The notes: generated from the letters alone by a model not told the origin. Counted from the first letter of the stretch, positions 1 through 7,121 are shown. The stretch is 7,479 bases of DNA from RYN-417 sp043745485 (GCA_043745485.1 JAYTSU010000013.1:1-7479), one strand, 5' to 3'. Numbers and translations are program-made.

Positions 1-3
1 ACG

Positions 4-9
4 CCTCCA
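4..9 (-). promoter_or_regulatory. Possible Shine-Dalgarno of a further leftward gene
   Basis: Read on the minus strand, the last bases of the window contain TGGAGG, a good anti-16S match. It lies about 40 bases past the glmS stop and no intrinsic terminator is visible in between. It may be the ribosome binding site of the next gene of the same leftward cluster, whose start codon would lie outside the window. The evidence is a six-base match only. Confidence 0.25.
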
Positions 10-49
10 GGTATAAACTACCTTTTGATGCTTTTTATTATAGTTTTTA

Positions 50-1879
50 TTATTCTACCGTCACAGATTTAGCGAGATTACGAGGCTTATCAATATCTAG
101 ACCTTTATGATTGGCCACGTGATAAGCAAACATCTGCATGACGGCTGCTATGAGTGCAGGCTGTAATTGTTCCAGCGTTTTTGGGATGTAGATAGTATCG
201 TCAGCAAGTTTAGATACCGATTTATTCCCAGCGCTTGCAACTGCTATCAATGGCCCCCCACGGGCTTTTATCTCTTGAATATTTGAAAGTGTTTTATCAA
301 TTAATGATGTATCTGGAGCTAAGGCAAATGTTGGGAAATTACCATCTATCATAGCTAGTGGTCCGTGCTTCATCTCGCCTGCTGCAAAACCTTCAGCGTG
401 AATATAAGAAAGTTCTTTCAGTTTCAGTGCCCCTTCTAATGCGCATGGATATGCATACCCACGACCAAGGAACAAAAAGTCACGATAATGAGAATATTTC
501 TTGGCAATTTCTTTGATTGCATCTTCTTGTTTGAGTACTTCTTTAAGCTTGTCGGGTAAGAGCAGGAGCTCCTGCAGCACAGGTTTATAAAGAGGTGAAT
601 GCCCGTCGCTTAAGCGTAAGGCAATTTCTGCCAGAATGGTGATCTGCGCTATAAAGGCTTTCGTACTGGCAACCGAACGCTCTGGGCCAGCGTGACAATA
701 TACGCCTGCATCAGTGAGACGTGCTATAGATGAACCGACAGCGTTAACAATACCAAGACGTAACACCCCAAAATTTTCAACTTTCTGCAAAGCTGCAATC
801 GTGTCTGCAGTTTCGCCAGATTGTGAAATTGCAAGCAGCGCAGTGCTACGCGAAAACGGTTCATTTCTGTATTTAAATTCTGAAGCGAGCTGAACTTCAA
901 CAGGAATTCCTGCGATTTCTTCTATTAGATATTCACCAACGAGCCCTGCATAATAAGAAGTCCCACAACCTACAATAACGATACGGTCTATGTATTGTAG
1001 CTGGGCAGTTACATTGTCCAATCCTCCAAGTTTTACTATGTTTCCATCACCTAATATGCGGCCACGTGTTGCAGACTGGATAGTTTGGGGGCCGTCATAA
1101 ATTTCTTTACGCATAAAGTTTTCAAAGTCTCCAAGTTCTGCAGCCTCGATATCATGTTCGAGTTCTTCGGCCTCACGGCTCGTATCTTTATTGTCACGAA
1201 GGTTCTCAATATGTACATCATTTGCAGTAATATAGGCTACTTCGTAATCATCTAAATAAACAACCTTCTTGGTGTGCTGCATAATAGCTGTTGCGTCTGA
1301 AGCTACATAGTTTTCTTTATTACCAACACCGATAACAAGCGGGCTGGATAGGCGAGCTGCGTAAAGTCTGTCAGGCGTACCTTCATAGACTGCTGCAATT
1401 GCATAGGCGCCTTCAAGTTCATAAATAGCTAATTTAAAAGCTTTAAAGAAGTCTTTCTCATTACGTAAGAAATAAGCAATAAGATTTGGGATTACTTCTG
1501 TATCTGTTTCGGATAAAAACGTAAAGCCAGCTTTTTTTAACATTGTTCGTAGTTTTGAATGGTTCTCTACAATTCCGTTGTGAACAACGTATATTTTATT
1601 ATTGGAGTCAGCGTGGGGATGAGCATTCAAATTACTAGGAATACCATGTGTTGCCCACCTCGTATGGCCAATAGCAAGGTTAGCCATCTTATCACCTTTT
1701 TCTTCAACACTCGTTACCAATGAATCGACTCTGCCTATTTGTTTTATTGTCTTGGCTCCTTCTGGAGTGACAGTAGTTATACCAGCCGAGTCGTAGCCAC
1801 GGTATTCTAGAGCCGACAAGCCTTCCAGAACAGGAATAATTGCTGATTGTTTACCTATATATCCTACTATTCCACACAT
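50..1879 (-). CDS. glmS: Glutamine--fructose-6-phosphate aminotransferase (isomerizing)
   Basis: This cytosolic enzyme makes glucosamine-6-phosphate from fructose-6-phosphate and glutamine, the entry step to UDP-GlcNAc for peptidoglycan and surface glycans. The 609-residue length is normal for the family. The N-terminal class-II amidotransferase domain starts MCGIVGYIG, so Cys2 would be the nucleophile after Met removal; HTRWATHG (72-79) and NGIVEN (101-106) are also present. Two SIS sugar-isomerase domains follow, with GCGTS (304-308), SQSGET (352-357), STKAF (405-409) and EMKHGP (502-507). Glu489, His505 and Lys604 match the known catalytic Glu/His/Lys of the family, and the C-terminus NLAKSVTVE is typical. 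The start has an AAAGGA Shine-Dalgarno six bases upstream. It lies 19 bp after the GT4 gene, so it is probably co-transcribed. No glmS ribozyme fits in that gap. The protein appears intact and the identification is firm. Confidence 0.97.
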   Translation of the reverse strand: MCGIVGYIGKQSAIIPVLEGLSALEYRGYDSAGITTVTPEGAKTIKQIGRVDSLVTSVEEKGDKMANLAIGHTRWATHGIPSNLNAHPHADSNNKIYVVHNGIVENHSKLRTMLKKAGFTFLSETDTEVIPNLIAYFLRNEKDFFKAFKLAIYELEGAYAIAAVYEGTPDRLYAARLSSPLVIGVGNKENYVASDATAIMQHTKKVVYLDDYEVAYITANDVHIENLRDNKDTSREAEELEHDIEAAELGDFENFMRKEIYDGPQTIQSATRGRILGDGNIVKLGGLDNVTAQLQYIDRIVIVGCGTSYYAGLVGEYLIEEIAGIPVEVQLASEFKYRNEPFSRSTALLAISQSGETADTIAALQKVENFGVLRLGIVNAVGSSIARLTDAGVYCHAGPERSVASTKAFIAQITILAEIALRLSDGHSPLYKPVLQELLLLPDKLKEVLKQEDAIKEIAKKYSHYRDFLFLGRGYAYPCALEGALKLKELSYIHAEGFAAGEMKHGPLAMIDGNFPTFALAPDTSLIDKTLSNIQEIKARGGPLIAVASAGNKSVSKLADDTIYIPKTLEQLQPALIAAVMQMFAYHVANHKGLDIDKPRNLAKSVTVE

Positions 1880-1898
1880 GTTATATCCTTTCGATTAA

Positions 1899-2990
1899 TT
1901 ATGTCTGAGAAGAAAGAATTTTATCTATAAAGTCCCGCATCCTTAATTGAAATTTATCTATAGAAAATTCTTGCGCTACTTTTTTGATAGTCTCCTGGTT
2001 GTAAGCTTTTGGCTCAAACTTCTGTAAAGCTGCGCACAATGACGGTACGCTTTGGACGTCAAAAAAGTCACCGTTAATACCGGGCTGAATATAATCAATA
2101 GCGCCTCCTTGGCGAAAGGCCAAAACTGGCGTTCCGGCAGCTAATGCTTCAACGGGTGTCACACCAAAGTCTTCATAGGCCGCAAATAAGAATGCCTGAG
2201 CACTTGCAAACAGCATGGGCATTTCTATGTCACTAACGTCATTACGTAGTGTGACCGTCTCCCCTGCTAGGCGTGTGAGCTTTTCGTGCTCCGGCCCACG
2301 GCCGATGACAAGCAAAGGAAGTTTGAGTTCGTTGGCGGCACCAATAATAATGTCAAGCTTCTTTTGCGGTACTTGGCGTGATGCCGTCACAAAACCGTTT
2401 CTGTTCTTTGCACTGACTTTCGAAAACCGTTCGGTATCAACGGGAGGATAAATAACCACGGCTTCACGACCGTAGAACTCTTTAATTTCATCTTTGATGT
2501 GATTTGAATTGGCGATGAAGTAGTCGGGGCGTTGGGCGGCTTTATAGTCCCAAGCGCGCAGGGGCTTCACAAGCAGTTTGAGGCCAAGGCGAGCCAGTGG
2601 ATTTAAAAATCCAAAGCCGGGTTGCTCCAGGTATTTGTCATAAAAACGCCAATAAAAATGCGTTGGTGCATGGCAATAGTTAACATGTAAAGTATCACTC
2701 GAGGTTTTAACGCCAAAAGCTTCGCCGTTGCCAGAACTAGTAATGACAAGGTCGTAGCCGCTAAAGTCCAAATGCGTAAACCACCATATCCTTAAGAACG
2801 GTATAAACTTACGAATTTTACCAAGCGGTTGCAGCCATCCAGTCACAACTTTGCCATCTAGTTTGTGCCGCCACTCAGGTGTGCAGTACGATGTATAAAT
2901 TGGGGCGTCAGGGTAGAGTTTGTGCAACTCTTCGACTACCCGCTCTGCTCCCCCGCCTACCAGCCAGTCATGGACTATGGCTACCTTCAC
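1899..2990 (-). CDS. GT4-family glycosyltransferase
   Basis: A 363-residue GT-B fold glycosyltransferase of the GT4 type, expected to transfer a nucleotide-activated sugar to a lipid-linked acceptor at the cytoplasmic membrane face. The N-terminal half begins MKVAIVHDWLVGGGAERV, the usual Rossmann start with a glycine-rich acceptor-side loop. YPPVDTERF (181-189) leads into the donor domain, with SRQVPQKK (204-211) as the phosphate-binding Arg/Lys stretch. The EX7E motif is clear: Glu273 and Glu281 in the EDFGVTPVE segment, followed by ALAAGTPVLA. There are no membrane helices. The start codon is GTG and its G is shared with the TAG stop of the upstream sugar-transferase gene, so translation is probably coupled; the preceding GGGGCGGA is only a weak ribosome binding site. 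The overall look resembles WbaZ-type mannosyltransferases, but donor and acceptor cannot be read from sequence. Confidence 0.92.
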   Translation of the reverse strand: MKVAIVHDWLVGGGAERVVEELHKLYPDAPIYTSYCTPEWRHKLDGKVVTGWLQPLGKIRKFIPFLRIWWFTHLDFSGYDLVITSSGNGEAFGVKTSSDTLHVNYCHAPTHFYWRFYDKYLEQPGFGFLNPLARLGLKLLVKPLRAWDYKAAQRPDYFIANSNHIKDEIKEFYGREAVVIYPPVDTERFSKVSAKNRNGFVTASRQVPQKKLDIIIGAANELKLPLLVIGRGPEHEKLTRLAGETVTLRNDVSDIEMPMLFASAQAFLFAAYEDFGVTPVEALAAGTPVLAFRQGGAIDYIQPGINGDFFDVQSVPSLCAALQKFEPKAYNQETIKKVAQEFSIDKFQLRMRDFIDKILSSQT

Positions 2991-4417
2991 TATTCCGCCC
3001 CACGGTGAAACAACACGATAGAAATTGTCTTTGCAAGAATGACGATGTCATTCCAGAAGCTCCAGTTCTGCACATAGTACAGATCCAGCTTACGCCGTTC
3101 TTCAAACGAAATAGATTTACGCCCAGAGATGACCGCCAGGCCTGTCATACCAGACTTTACACTTAAGATAAGATTCTTCTTGTCGTATTTATCTAGTTCA
3201 CGAGGCACAAGGGCACGTGGGCCTACAAGACTTATGTCTCCGCGTACAACATTAATAAGCTGCGGTAATTCGTCCAGGCTGCTTTTGCGTAAAAATACAC
3301 CGAGTCTGCTAAAACGCGGGTCGTGCGCCAAAAAGTCGCCGTTTTTACGAAACTTTATAGCAAGTTCTGGCTTGCCCATCTTTGCAAAGGCTTCTTCTGG
3401 CAATAATCCGTTATAAGCCATTTTATTAGTTCGGAATTTGAATATTTTAAAGCGTCCGCCAAACCTGCCAAGCCGCTCTTGACGGAAGAATACGGGGCCA
3501 GGATCAAAAAGCTTAATCATCACCGCAATAATAGACATAAAAGGCAGCGCCACTACCAAACCAATAGAACCAACCACAATATCAAACAGACGTTTTACAA
3601 TGCGCCCCCAGCCAACCAGTGCCGTCTGATGTACGGCTATAACGGGGATTGACTGGAATAAATCTACTTCAATATTGCCGACAAACAGCTCACTATTTCC
3701 AGGTACAAAACGGTATGCGACGTGATTCTCTTGGGCAAAAGTCAGTATCTCGCTGTTGTCCTCGGTTGCAGCATATAGCTCGGTCTGGATGATGCTATGT
3801 AGCGGTTTATTTTTTAGCTTTTCTACGGCCTCATCAAAGCTTCTAAATACTGCAATGTCAGTGTCAGAGCGGCCTTTTTTGCTGACAACTCCAACAACTT
3901 GGTAGCCCGAGACATGAGTGTTCTTGATGGAGCGAATAAGCTCATCAGTAATCTGCGTATCACCCACAATGAGGACACTGTTTACGCCAAGGCCGTAGGC
4001 AAATAGGCTGCGCCTAATGGCTCGTGCAAGCGTACGAAACAACAGCATAAAACAGAGAGCAAGTAAGAAGCCATAGACCGTGACGAGACGAGCCGGGAAA
4101 ATCGGGGTGTTAGTGATGTAGCTATAACTGATGACGAATAAAATACCGATGAATGAGCCAATAATGAGCCGACCAAACTCAGAGAACCTATTTTCGTAGG
4201 TGTTTTTGTTATAAAGACCTAAGAGTGCGAAGATAATGAGCCAAAACGGCAACAATAGGAGGAAGATTTTGAGGTATTCATGCGAGCCTATGAGGACGGT
4301 TGGGCGGTTGTCTAATGTGACACGCAGAATGAACGCGCTGACGAAGGCACCCATAAGCGCCAAAAAGTCACCGATTACGAGGAAGAAGGCATAAATTAAA
4401 GAGGCGTTATTCTTCAT
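2990..4417 (-). CDS. Polyprenyl glycosylphosphotransferase (initiating sugar transferase)
   Basis: A 475-residue polytopic phosphoglycosyltransferase, expected to move a sugar-1-phosphate from a nucleotide sugar to undecaprenyl phosphate and so start a surface glycan. The N-terminal part has four hydrophobic segments (about 8-32, 48-68, 84-104, 110-130). A soluble Rossmann-like region follows (about 145-250, with VLIVGDTQI and GYQVVGVV). A further hydrophobic segment (278-303) leads into the catalytic domain, with DPGPVFFRQERLGR (305-318), KFRT (327-330), the Asp-Glu dyad in SLDELPQL (380-387) and DISLVGPRAL (394-403). Two usually conserved spots differ: KFRTM reads KFRTN, and TGLAQVSGR reads TGLAVISGR. 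The gene begins 7 bp after the ligase-like gene's stop. It has no Shine-Dalgarno, but a TATAAT lies six bases before the ATG. Substrate is not determinable from the sequence. Confidence 0.93.
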   Translation of the reverse strand: MKNNASLIYAFFLVIGDFLALMGAFVSAFILRVTLDNRPTVLIGSHEYLKIFLLLLPFWLIIFALLGLYNKNTYENRFSEFGRLIIGSFIGILFVISYSYITNTPIFPARLVTVYGFLLALCFMLLFRTLARAIRRSLFAYGLGVNSVLIVGDTQITDELIRSIKNTHVSGYQVVGVVSKKGRSDTDIAVFRSFDEAVEKLKNKPLHSIIQTELYAATEDNSEILTFAQENHVAYRFVPGNSELFVGNIEVDLFQSIPVIAVHQTALVGWGRIVKRLFDIVVGSIGLVVALPFMSIIAVMIKLFDPGPVFFRQERLGRFGGRFKIFKFRTNKMAYNGLLPEEAFAKMGKPELAIKFRKNGDFLAHDPRFSRLGVFLRKSSLDELPQLINVVRGDISLVGPRALVPRELDKYDKKNLILSVKSGMTGLAVISGRKSISFEERRKLDLYYVQNWSFWNDIVILAKTISIVLFHRGAE

Positions 4418-4423
4418 ATATTA

Positions 4424-4429
4424 ATTATA
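4424..4429 (-). promoter_or_regulatory. Possible internal -10 element before the sugar transferase
   Basis: On the minus strand a perfect TATAAT overlaps the stop of the ligase-like gene and ends six bases before the sugar-transferase ATG. A start site seven bases downstream would fall on the A of that ATG and give a leaderless mRNA. I see no convincing -35 at 16-18 bp and no TG extension, and the local sequence is AT-rich, so this may be chance. Confidence 0.3.
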
Positions 4430-5810
4430 GTATAGCGCTCTTACCTGTTTTTCGCCCTAGACCCAGCATAATCCCAAACCACAGCCAAATGTATGGCACA
4501 TTGATATAACTGCCAAAGAAGCAATATTGGATCAAAAACGCCAATCCTAAGCAAAATATGGCGCTGTAAACTGCAGCATTTTTATGACGCCAAAAACGCT
4601 TTATAAATCGCACCAATGCGCTTCCATAAAGACATATAAGAGCTATGAGGCCAATAATGCCAAGCTCGCTCAGTATTAATACATAATAAATATACACAGT
4701 GAGATTTTCGGGTGCTGTGCTGGAGATGTGCTGAACGGTAAAGGGGCCTAAATTACCTGGGCCAACACCAATCAAAACGCTGCTGGCATTATACTGCCAG
4801 GCTTTAACTGCCAAGTTGGCTGCGCCTAAGCGTTCCTGGCCCGAAGCCTGCACAAGCCCCGCTGGCGTAAAACCGCTGTTACTTTTGCTGGTTGGCAGCT
4901 TTACGACCCCCAGACTGCCCTGCTGTACTAGGCTGCGAAATGTTTTATAAGCAATGTCTGGTGTGGAGCGGTAGCGGTAGCTTGCGGCCCCTACGAGCAA
5001 TCCAGCGACAACCAACACGGCAATAATCAGCACTCCAACGTGGCGCGCGATTGCCCTAAGCCGTATAAGCCCCTGCACGCGTAGTAGGATAAAAAAAAGC
5101 ATTGAACCAAGTCCAACTGCCAAGAAAGCGCCCCTAGAAAACGTGAGACCGATACCTATGAGTGACAAAACAGCCGAGCCGAGTGCCAGGCGCGAGCGCG
5201 AATTATAGAAAACACCAAGACCAATAAAATAATAGATGAGTAGCGCATTGGCATAGAACTGCGGTTCGGCAGCAAAGCCACTAATACGAGGGAACCCAAA
5301 CACTTGGCTATTACATCCTTTGCAGAGTAGTCCAAATGTTTCGTGGCCAAAGCCTGCAAAGCTAAATTGAAGAATACTCACCACTCCATAGACACAGCCT
5401 GCTATCAAGACGGCCTTAATGAGCTGGGGATACTTCTTGGAAGACAGTTCGTTGGCTACATACCACCACGCCGACACAAGCAAACAAAGCAGCAACAAGA
5501 TTGAGAGTAATAAAAGGACGGAACGAGCTTTATATATTGCTGTCGTCAGGCCTAGAATGGATACCAAAACCAATACTGTAATACTAAGCATGCTAGTCCG
5601 TGACTGCCGGAAAAGTTTTGGCAATGCTTTGAGACTAAGCGGTAGACAACTTATGACAAATAACAGAGATAAAAATGGATAAAGACCAATGCGGAATGAA
5701 GTGAAGTTATACAGCGGCGTGGCGATTGAGGGGTATTTTGACAGGGGCGCGGCAACCAACAAGGCGGTAAACAGCCAGAAGCGAACAGTTTTTAGATTAA
5801 TACGCGTCAT
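4425..5810 (-). CDS. O-antigen ligase / Wzy-type polymerase-like membrane protein
   Basis: A very hydrophobic protein of 461 residues from the chosen start, with roughly ten or more membrane helices and one long extracytoplasmic loop (about 276-345). This is the layout of the Wzy/WaaL (O-antigen ligase, Wzy_C) superfamily, which polymerises or transfers lipid-linked glycans on the outer face of the membrane. Supporting motifs are RISGFAAEPQ (175-184), LTFSRGAFLA (222-231), the basic ERLGAANLAVKAW stretch (326-338) and GVGPGN (348-353). The frame stays open to 5891, but that would add a polar 27-residue leader and overlap the gtrA start. The ATG at 5810 gives MTRINLKTVRFW, a normal basic lead into helix 1, and is preferred. 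No clear Shine-Dalgarno precedes it. Ligase and polymerase cannot be told apart here. It would be the first gene of the leftward cluster. Confidence 0.85.
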   Translation of the reverse strand: MTRINLKTVRFWLFTALLVAAPLSKYPSIATPLYNFTSFRIGLYPFLSLLFVISCLPLSLKALPKLFRQSRTSMLSITVLVLVSILGLTTAIYKARSVLLLLSILLLLCLLVSAWWYVANELSSKKYPQLIKAVLIAGCVYGVVSILQFSFAGFGHETFGLLCKGCNSQVFGFPRISGFAAEPQFYANALLIYYFIGLGVFYNSRSRLALGSAVLSLIGIGLTFSRGAFLAVGLGSMLFFILLRVQGLIRLRAIARHVGVLIIAVLVVAGLLVGAASYRYRSTPDIAYKTFRSLVQQGSLGVVKLPTSKSNSGFTPAGLVQASGQERLGAANLAVKAWQYNASSVLIGVGPGNLGPFTVQHISSTAPENLTVYIYYVLILSELGIIGLIALICLYGSALVRFIKRFWRHKNAAVYSAIFCLGLAFLIQYCFFGSYINVPYIWLWFGIMLGLGRKTGKSAIL

Positions 5811-5876
5811 GATTACAGGTGTTATTGTATCCCAAGCACGTAACCTTATGCTACCATTAGATAACCGTAAGCACTC
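5811..5876. promoter_or_regulatory. Divergent promoter region between glycan cluster and gtrA
   Basis: These 66 bp separate two divergent start codons, so promoters for both sides should lie here. Leftward, TACAAT (5824-5829, minus strand) ends 13 bases before the ligase-like ATG, implying a leader of only a few bases; no good -35 is visible. Rightward, TTGTAT (5825-5830) and TATGCT (5847-5852) are 16 bp apart, a weak promoter-like pair for gtrA. The two candidates overlap. All matches are imperfect. Confidence 0.35.
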
Positions 5877-6347
5877 ATGAAAAAGTCTCAAGTAACCAAG
5901 AAGTCTAAAGTCACAAGCAAGCGTAATAAGCGGCGCCTCATCCAGTTTATTGAGTATATGATAAGTGGCGGCGCATATTTTTGGACCGGCTACCTCATCT
6001 TTTTTGCGGCTGACAAAGGTCTACACCTAAGCCTCTGGTGGGCTAAGCTGTTGGCCAATGTTGCAGGTTGGATTGTCAATTATTATCTCCAGCGTTTCTG
6101 GGTATTTAAAAATCCGCATCTCAAAGAGCACTTAGCTAAAACCAATGCTCGTTATATTTTTATTACGCTTGTTGATTTTGTCTTGGACTACCTCATAGTT
6201 GCAGCGCTTAAGAGTGCTGGTATTACGCCGTATCTTGGTCAGTTTGGGTCGGCTGGGTTCTTTACTGTATGGAACTATTTCTGGTATCGTTTCTGGGTAT
6301 TCCCAGAGAGTCATAAAAAGGGCATCAAACCTCGGAGGAAACGATGA
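5877..6347 (+). CDS. GtrA-family four-helix membrane protein
   Basis: A 156-residue GtrA/DPMS-type membrane protein. Members are associated with moving polyprenyl-phosphate-linked sugars across the membrane or with anchoring glycosyltransferases, in surface-glycan decoration. Four hydrophobic helices are visible (about 25-46, 52-73, 91-112, 118-141). The end of helix 2 and the end of helix 4 both carry the family hallmark, NYYLQRFWVF (68-77) and NYFWYRFWVF (133-142), which reflects an internal twofold repeat. The first 20 residues are strongly basic and the tail ends KPRRKR, so both ends probably face the cytoplasm. An in-frame TAA six bases upstream fixes this ATG as the first possible start. 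There is no Shine-Dalgarno. The gene is divergent from the glycan cluster and overlaps the LexA-like gene by ATGA. A partner glycosyltransferase is not adjacent on this strand. Confidence 0.88.
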   Translation: MKKSQVTKKSKVTSKRNKRRLIQFIEYMISGGAYFWTGYLIFFAADKGLHLSLWWAKLLANVAGWIVNYYLQRFWVFKNPHLKEHLAKTNARYIFITLVDFVLDYLIVAALKSAGITPYLGQFGSAGFFTVWNYFWYRFWVFPESHKKGIKPRRKR

Positions 6348-6811
6348 GTTCAATGGAAGTTGGTTCAGTCCGTCCAACTAAAAAACAGCGTGAGTTGCTT
6401 GGTTTTATTGAGTCTTTTATTAAAGAAAACGGTTATAGCCCTAGTTACCGCGAAATTATGAACGGACTTGGCTATACCTCCGTTGCGACCGTAGCTTTGC
6501 ATGTTAATAACCTCATCAAGCGCGGGCATTTGCGCAAACGTGATCGTTCTGCACGCTCATTAGAAGTGGTTGGCATAGAACTTGGTCTGGGCGATAAGGC
6601 AGTGTCAATCTTGGAGCACGAAGCCAAATGGTTAGTGGAACAAGTACACGCCTTGCTTAATGAGTTGGAGGCTAGTACTGAGCCCGCCATGAAGAAGCTT
6701 GATGACGCATATGTGCTGATCGGTGCCCTGCACGTGTTGGGCTTGGACGACGCGGTACGCTCATTAGTGCCCCGCCTGACGGCCGTAAAGGTCAAAGCCG
6801 AAGAAGCCTGA
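6344..6811 (+). CDS. LexA-type winged-helix DNA-binding protein lacking the S24 protease domain
   Basis: A 155-residue protein whose residues 9-77 match the LexA N-terminal DNA-binding domain. PTKKQRELLGFIESFIKENG is followed by YSPSYREIMNGLGYTS (the recognition-helix region) and then VATVALHVNNLIKRGHLRK with RSARSLEVV. The remaining 78 residues are predicted helical (for example AVSILEHEAKWLVEQVHALLNEL). They show neither the Ala-Gly cleavage site nor the Ser/Lys dyad region of the S24 peptidase, and at 155 residues the protein is shorter than the roughly 200 of classical LexA. It is therefore probably a transcription factor not inactivated by RecA-stimulated self-cleavage; the C-terminal helices may dimerise or sense something. 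A strong Shine-Dalgarno, GGAGG, sits five bases before the ATG. That start overlaps the gtrA stop, so the two genes are translationally coupled. The gene ends with tandem TGA-TAA. The target operator is unknown. Confidence 0.85.
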   Translation: MSSMEVGSVRPTKKQRELLGFIESFIKENGYSPSYREIMNGLGYTSVATVALHVNNLIKRGHLRKRDRSARSLEVVGIELGLGDKAVSILEHEAKWLVEQVHALLNELEASTEPAMKKLDDAYVLIGALHVLGLDDAVRSLVPRLTAVKVKAEEA

Positions 6812-6818
6812 TAAGCGT

Positions 6819-6847
6819 TTGACTAATAACAGAGAAGACCATATAAT
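6819..6847 (+). promoter_or_regulatory. Sigma70-type promoter of the tRNA-Asn unit
   Basis: TTGACT (6819-6824) and TATAAT (6842-6847) are separated by exactly 17 bp, one mismatch from consensus. The predicted start near 6854 leaves a leader of about 17 bases before the mature tRNA at 6871. This is the strongest promoter-like sequence in the window, as expected for a stable RNA gene. Confidence 0.88.
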
Positions 6848-6870
6848 CTCACTCTGTAGTAACTACATAT

Positions 6871-6945
6871 TCCGACTTAGCTCAGTGGTAGAGCGGGACG
6901 CTGTTAACGTCTAGGTCGCTGGTTCGAGCCCAGCAGTCGGAGCCA
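6871..6945 (+). tRNA. tRNA-Asn (anticodon GUU), CCA encoded
   Basis: A complete 75-nt cloverleaf. The acceptor is TCCGACT with AGTCGGA (7 bp). The D arm is GCTC/GAGC with a short seven-base loop. The anticodon stem GGACG/CGTCT carries the loop CTGTTAA, so the anticodon is GTT at 6903-6905, which reads AAC/AAU. The variable region is AGGTC, and the T arm is GCTGG/CCAGC around TTCGAGC. G is the discriminator base, as usual for bacterial tRNA-Asn, and CCA is encoded. The gene has its own promoter just upstream. The first base of the following hairpin directly abuts the CCA. Confidence 0.96.
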
Positions 6946-6983
6946 GAGCAAGCAGTTGAATCGAGTGACCGGTTCCCAAGACC
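6946..6983 (+). repeat. Diverged direct repeat, copy 1
   Basis: This is the 5' arm and loop of the CCA-tailed hairpin. It matches copy 2 (7122-7158) at about 30 of 38 positions with a one-base gap. GAGCAAGCAG is identical in both, and TGACCGGTTCCCAAGACC matches its counterpart at 16 of 18 positions. Weaker similarity continues to a shared ACTCT (6996-7000) at the same offset. Confidence 0.75.
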
Positions 6984-7010
6984 GATCCTTGATCAACTCT
7001 TTGCTCACCA
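6946..7010 (+). ncRNA. CCA-tailed long hairpin abutting tRNA-Asn
   Basis: Bases 6946-7006 fold into one long imperfect stem of 24 pairs: GAGCAAG with TTTGCTC, AGTTG with CAACT, ATCGAG with CTTGAT, GA with TC, and CGGT with ACCG. There are two mismatches (C6953/C6999, C6969/A6985), two single-base bulges (A6959, T6966) and a seven-base loop TCCCAAG. It is followed by A and then CCA (7008-7010), so the outer 7-bp helix plus ACCA looks like a tRNA acceptor end. No D, anticodon or T arm can be drawn, so it is not a normal tRNA. It lies between the tRNA promoter and the terminator, so it should be co-transcribed with tRNA-Asn. The stem is read directly from sequence; an RNA role is inferred. Confidence 0.5.
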
Positions 7011-7047
7011 AGAAGAAGATTGATTGATAATAAAGTGCAAAATGTTG

Positions 7048-7078
7048 GAACCGTCCAAAAGGGCGGTTCTTTTGTTCT
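7048..7078 (+). terminator. Intrinsic terminator of the tRNA/hairpin unit
   Basis: GAACCGTCC pairs with GGGCGGTTC (9 bp, one G-U) around an AAAA loop, and TTTTGTTCT follows. This is a textbook rho-independent terminator. It closes a transcript starting near 6854 that contains tRNA-Asn and the hairpin. The spacer 7011-7047 between hairpin and terminator is A/G-rich and shows nothing else. Confidence 0.9.
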
Positions 7079-7121
7079 GTCTCTATTATTTGGTTCTAGC
7101 GAAGGGTGATTCCTCCCAAGG

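Noticed and set aside
1..49. Hairpin GGTA/TACC with T-run as a terminator downstream of glmS
   Set aside because: The stem is only four pairs, and in the glmS direction no T-run follows it.
1880..1898. glmS ribozyme/riboswitch upstream of glmS
   Set aside because: Only 19 bp separate the genes, far too short for the ribozyme.
5811..5891. Upstream start at 5891 for the ligase-like gene
   Set aside because: It would add 27 polar residues with no support, span the divergent intergenic region and overlap the gtrA start; the ATG at 5810 leads directly into the first membrane helix.
6472..6795. Minus-strand open frame of 107 codons over the LexA-like gene
   Set aside because: It is opposite a clear LexA-type domain with a strong Shine-Dalgarno; its own translation is low-complexity and unrecognisable.
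6946..7006. Integron attC site (imperfect hairpin with extrahelical bases)
   Set aside because: GTTGAAT at 6955 fits GTTRRRY, but it sits on the wrong side, and the matching RYYYAAC box is absent in the required order on either strand.
6946..7010. A second tRNA gene after tRNA-Asn
   Set aside because: The acceptor-like 7-bp helix and CCA are there, but the inside is one long stem. With 65 nt there is no D arm, no T arm and no T at position 33 in the only seven-base loop.
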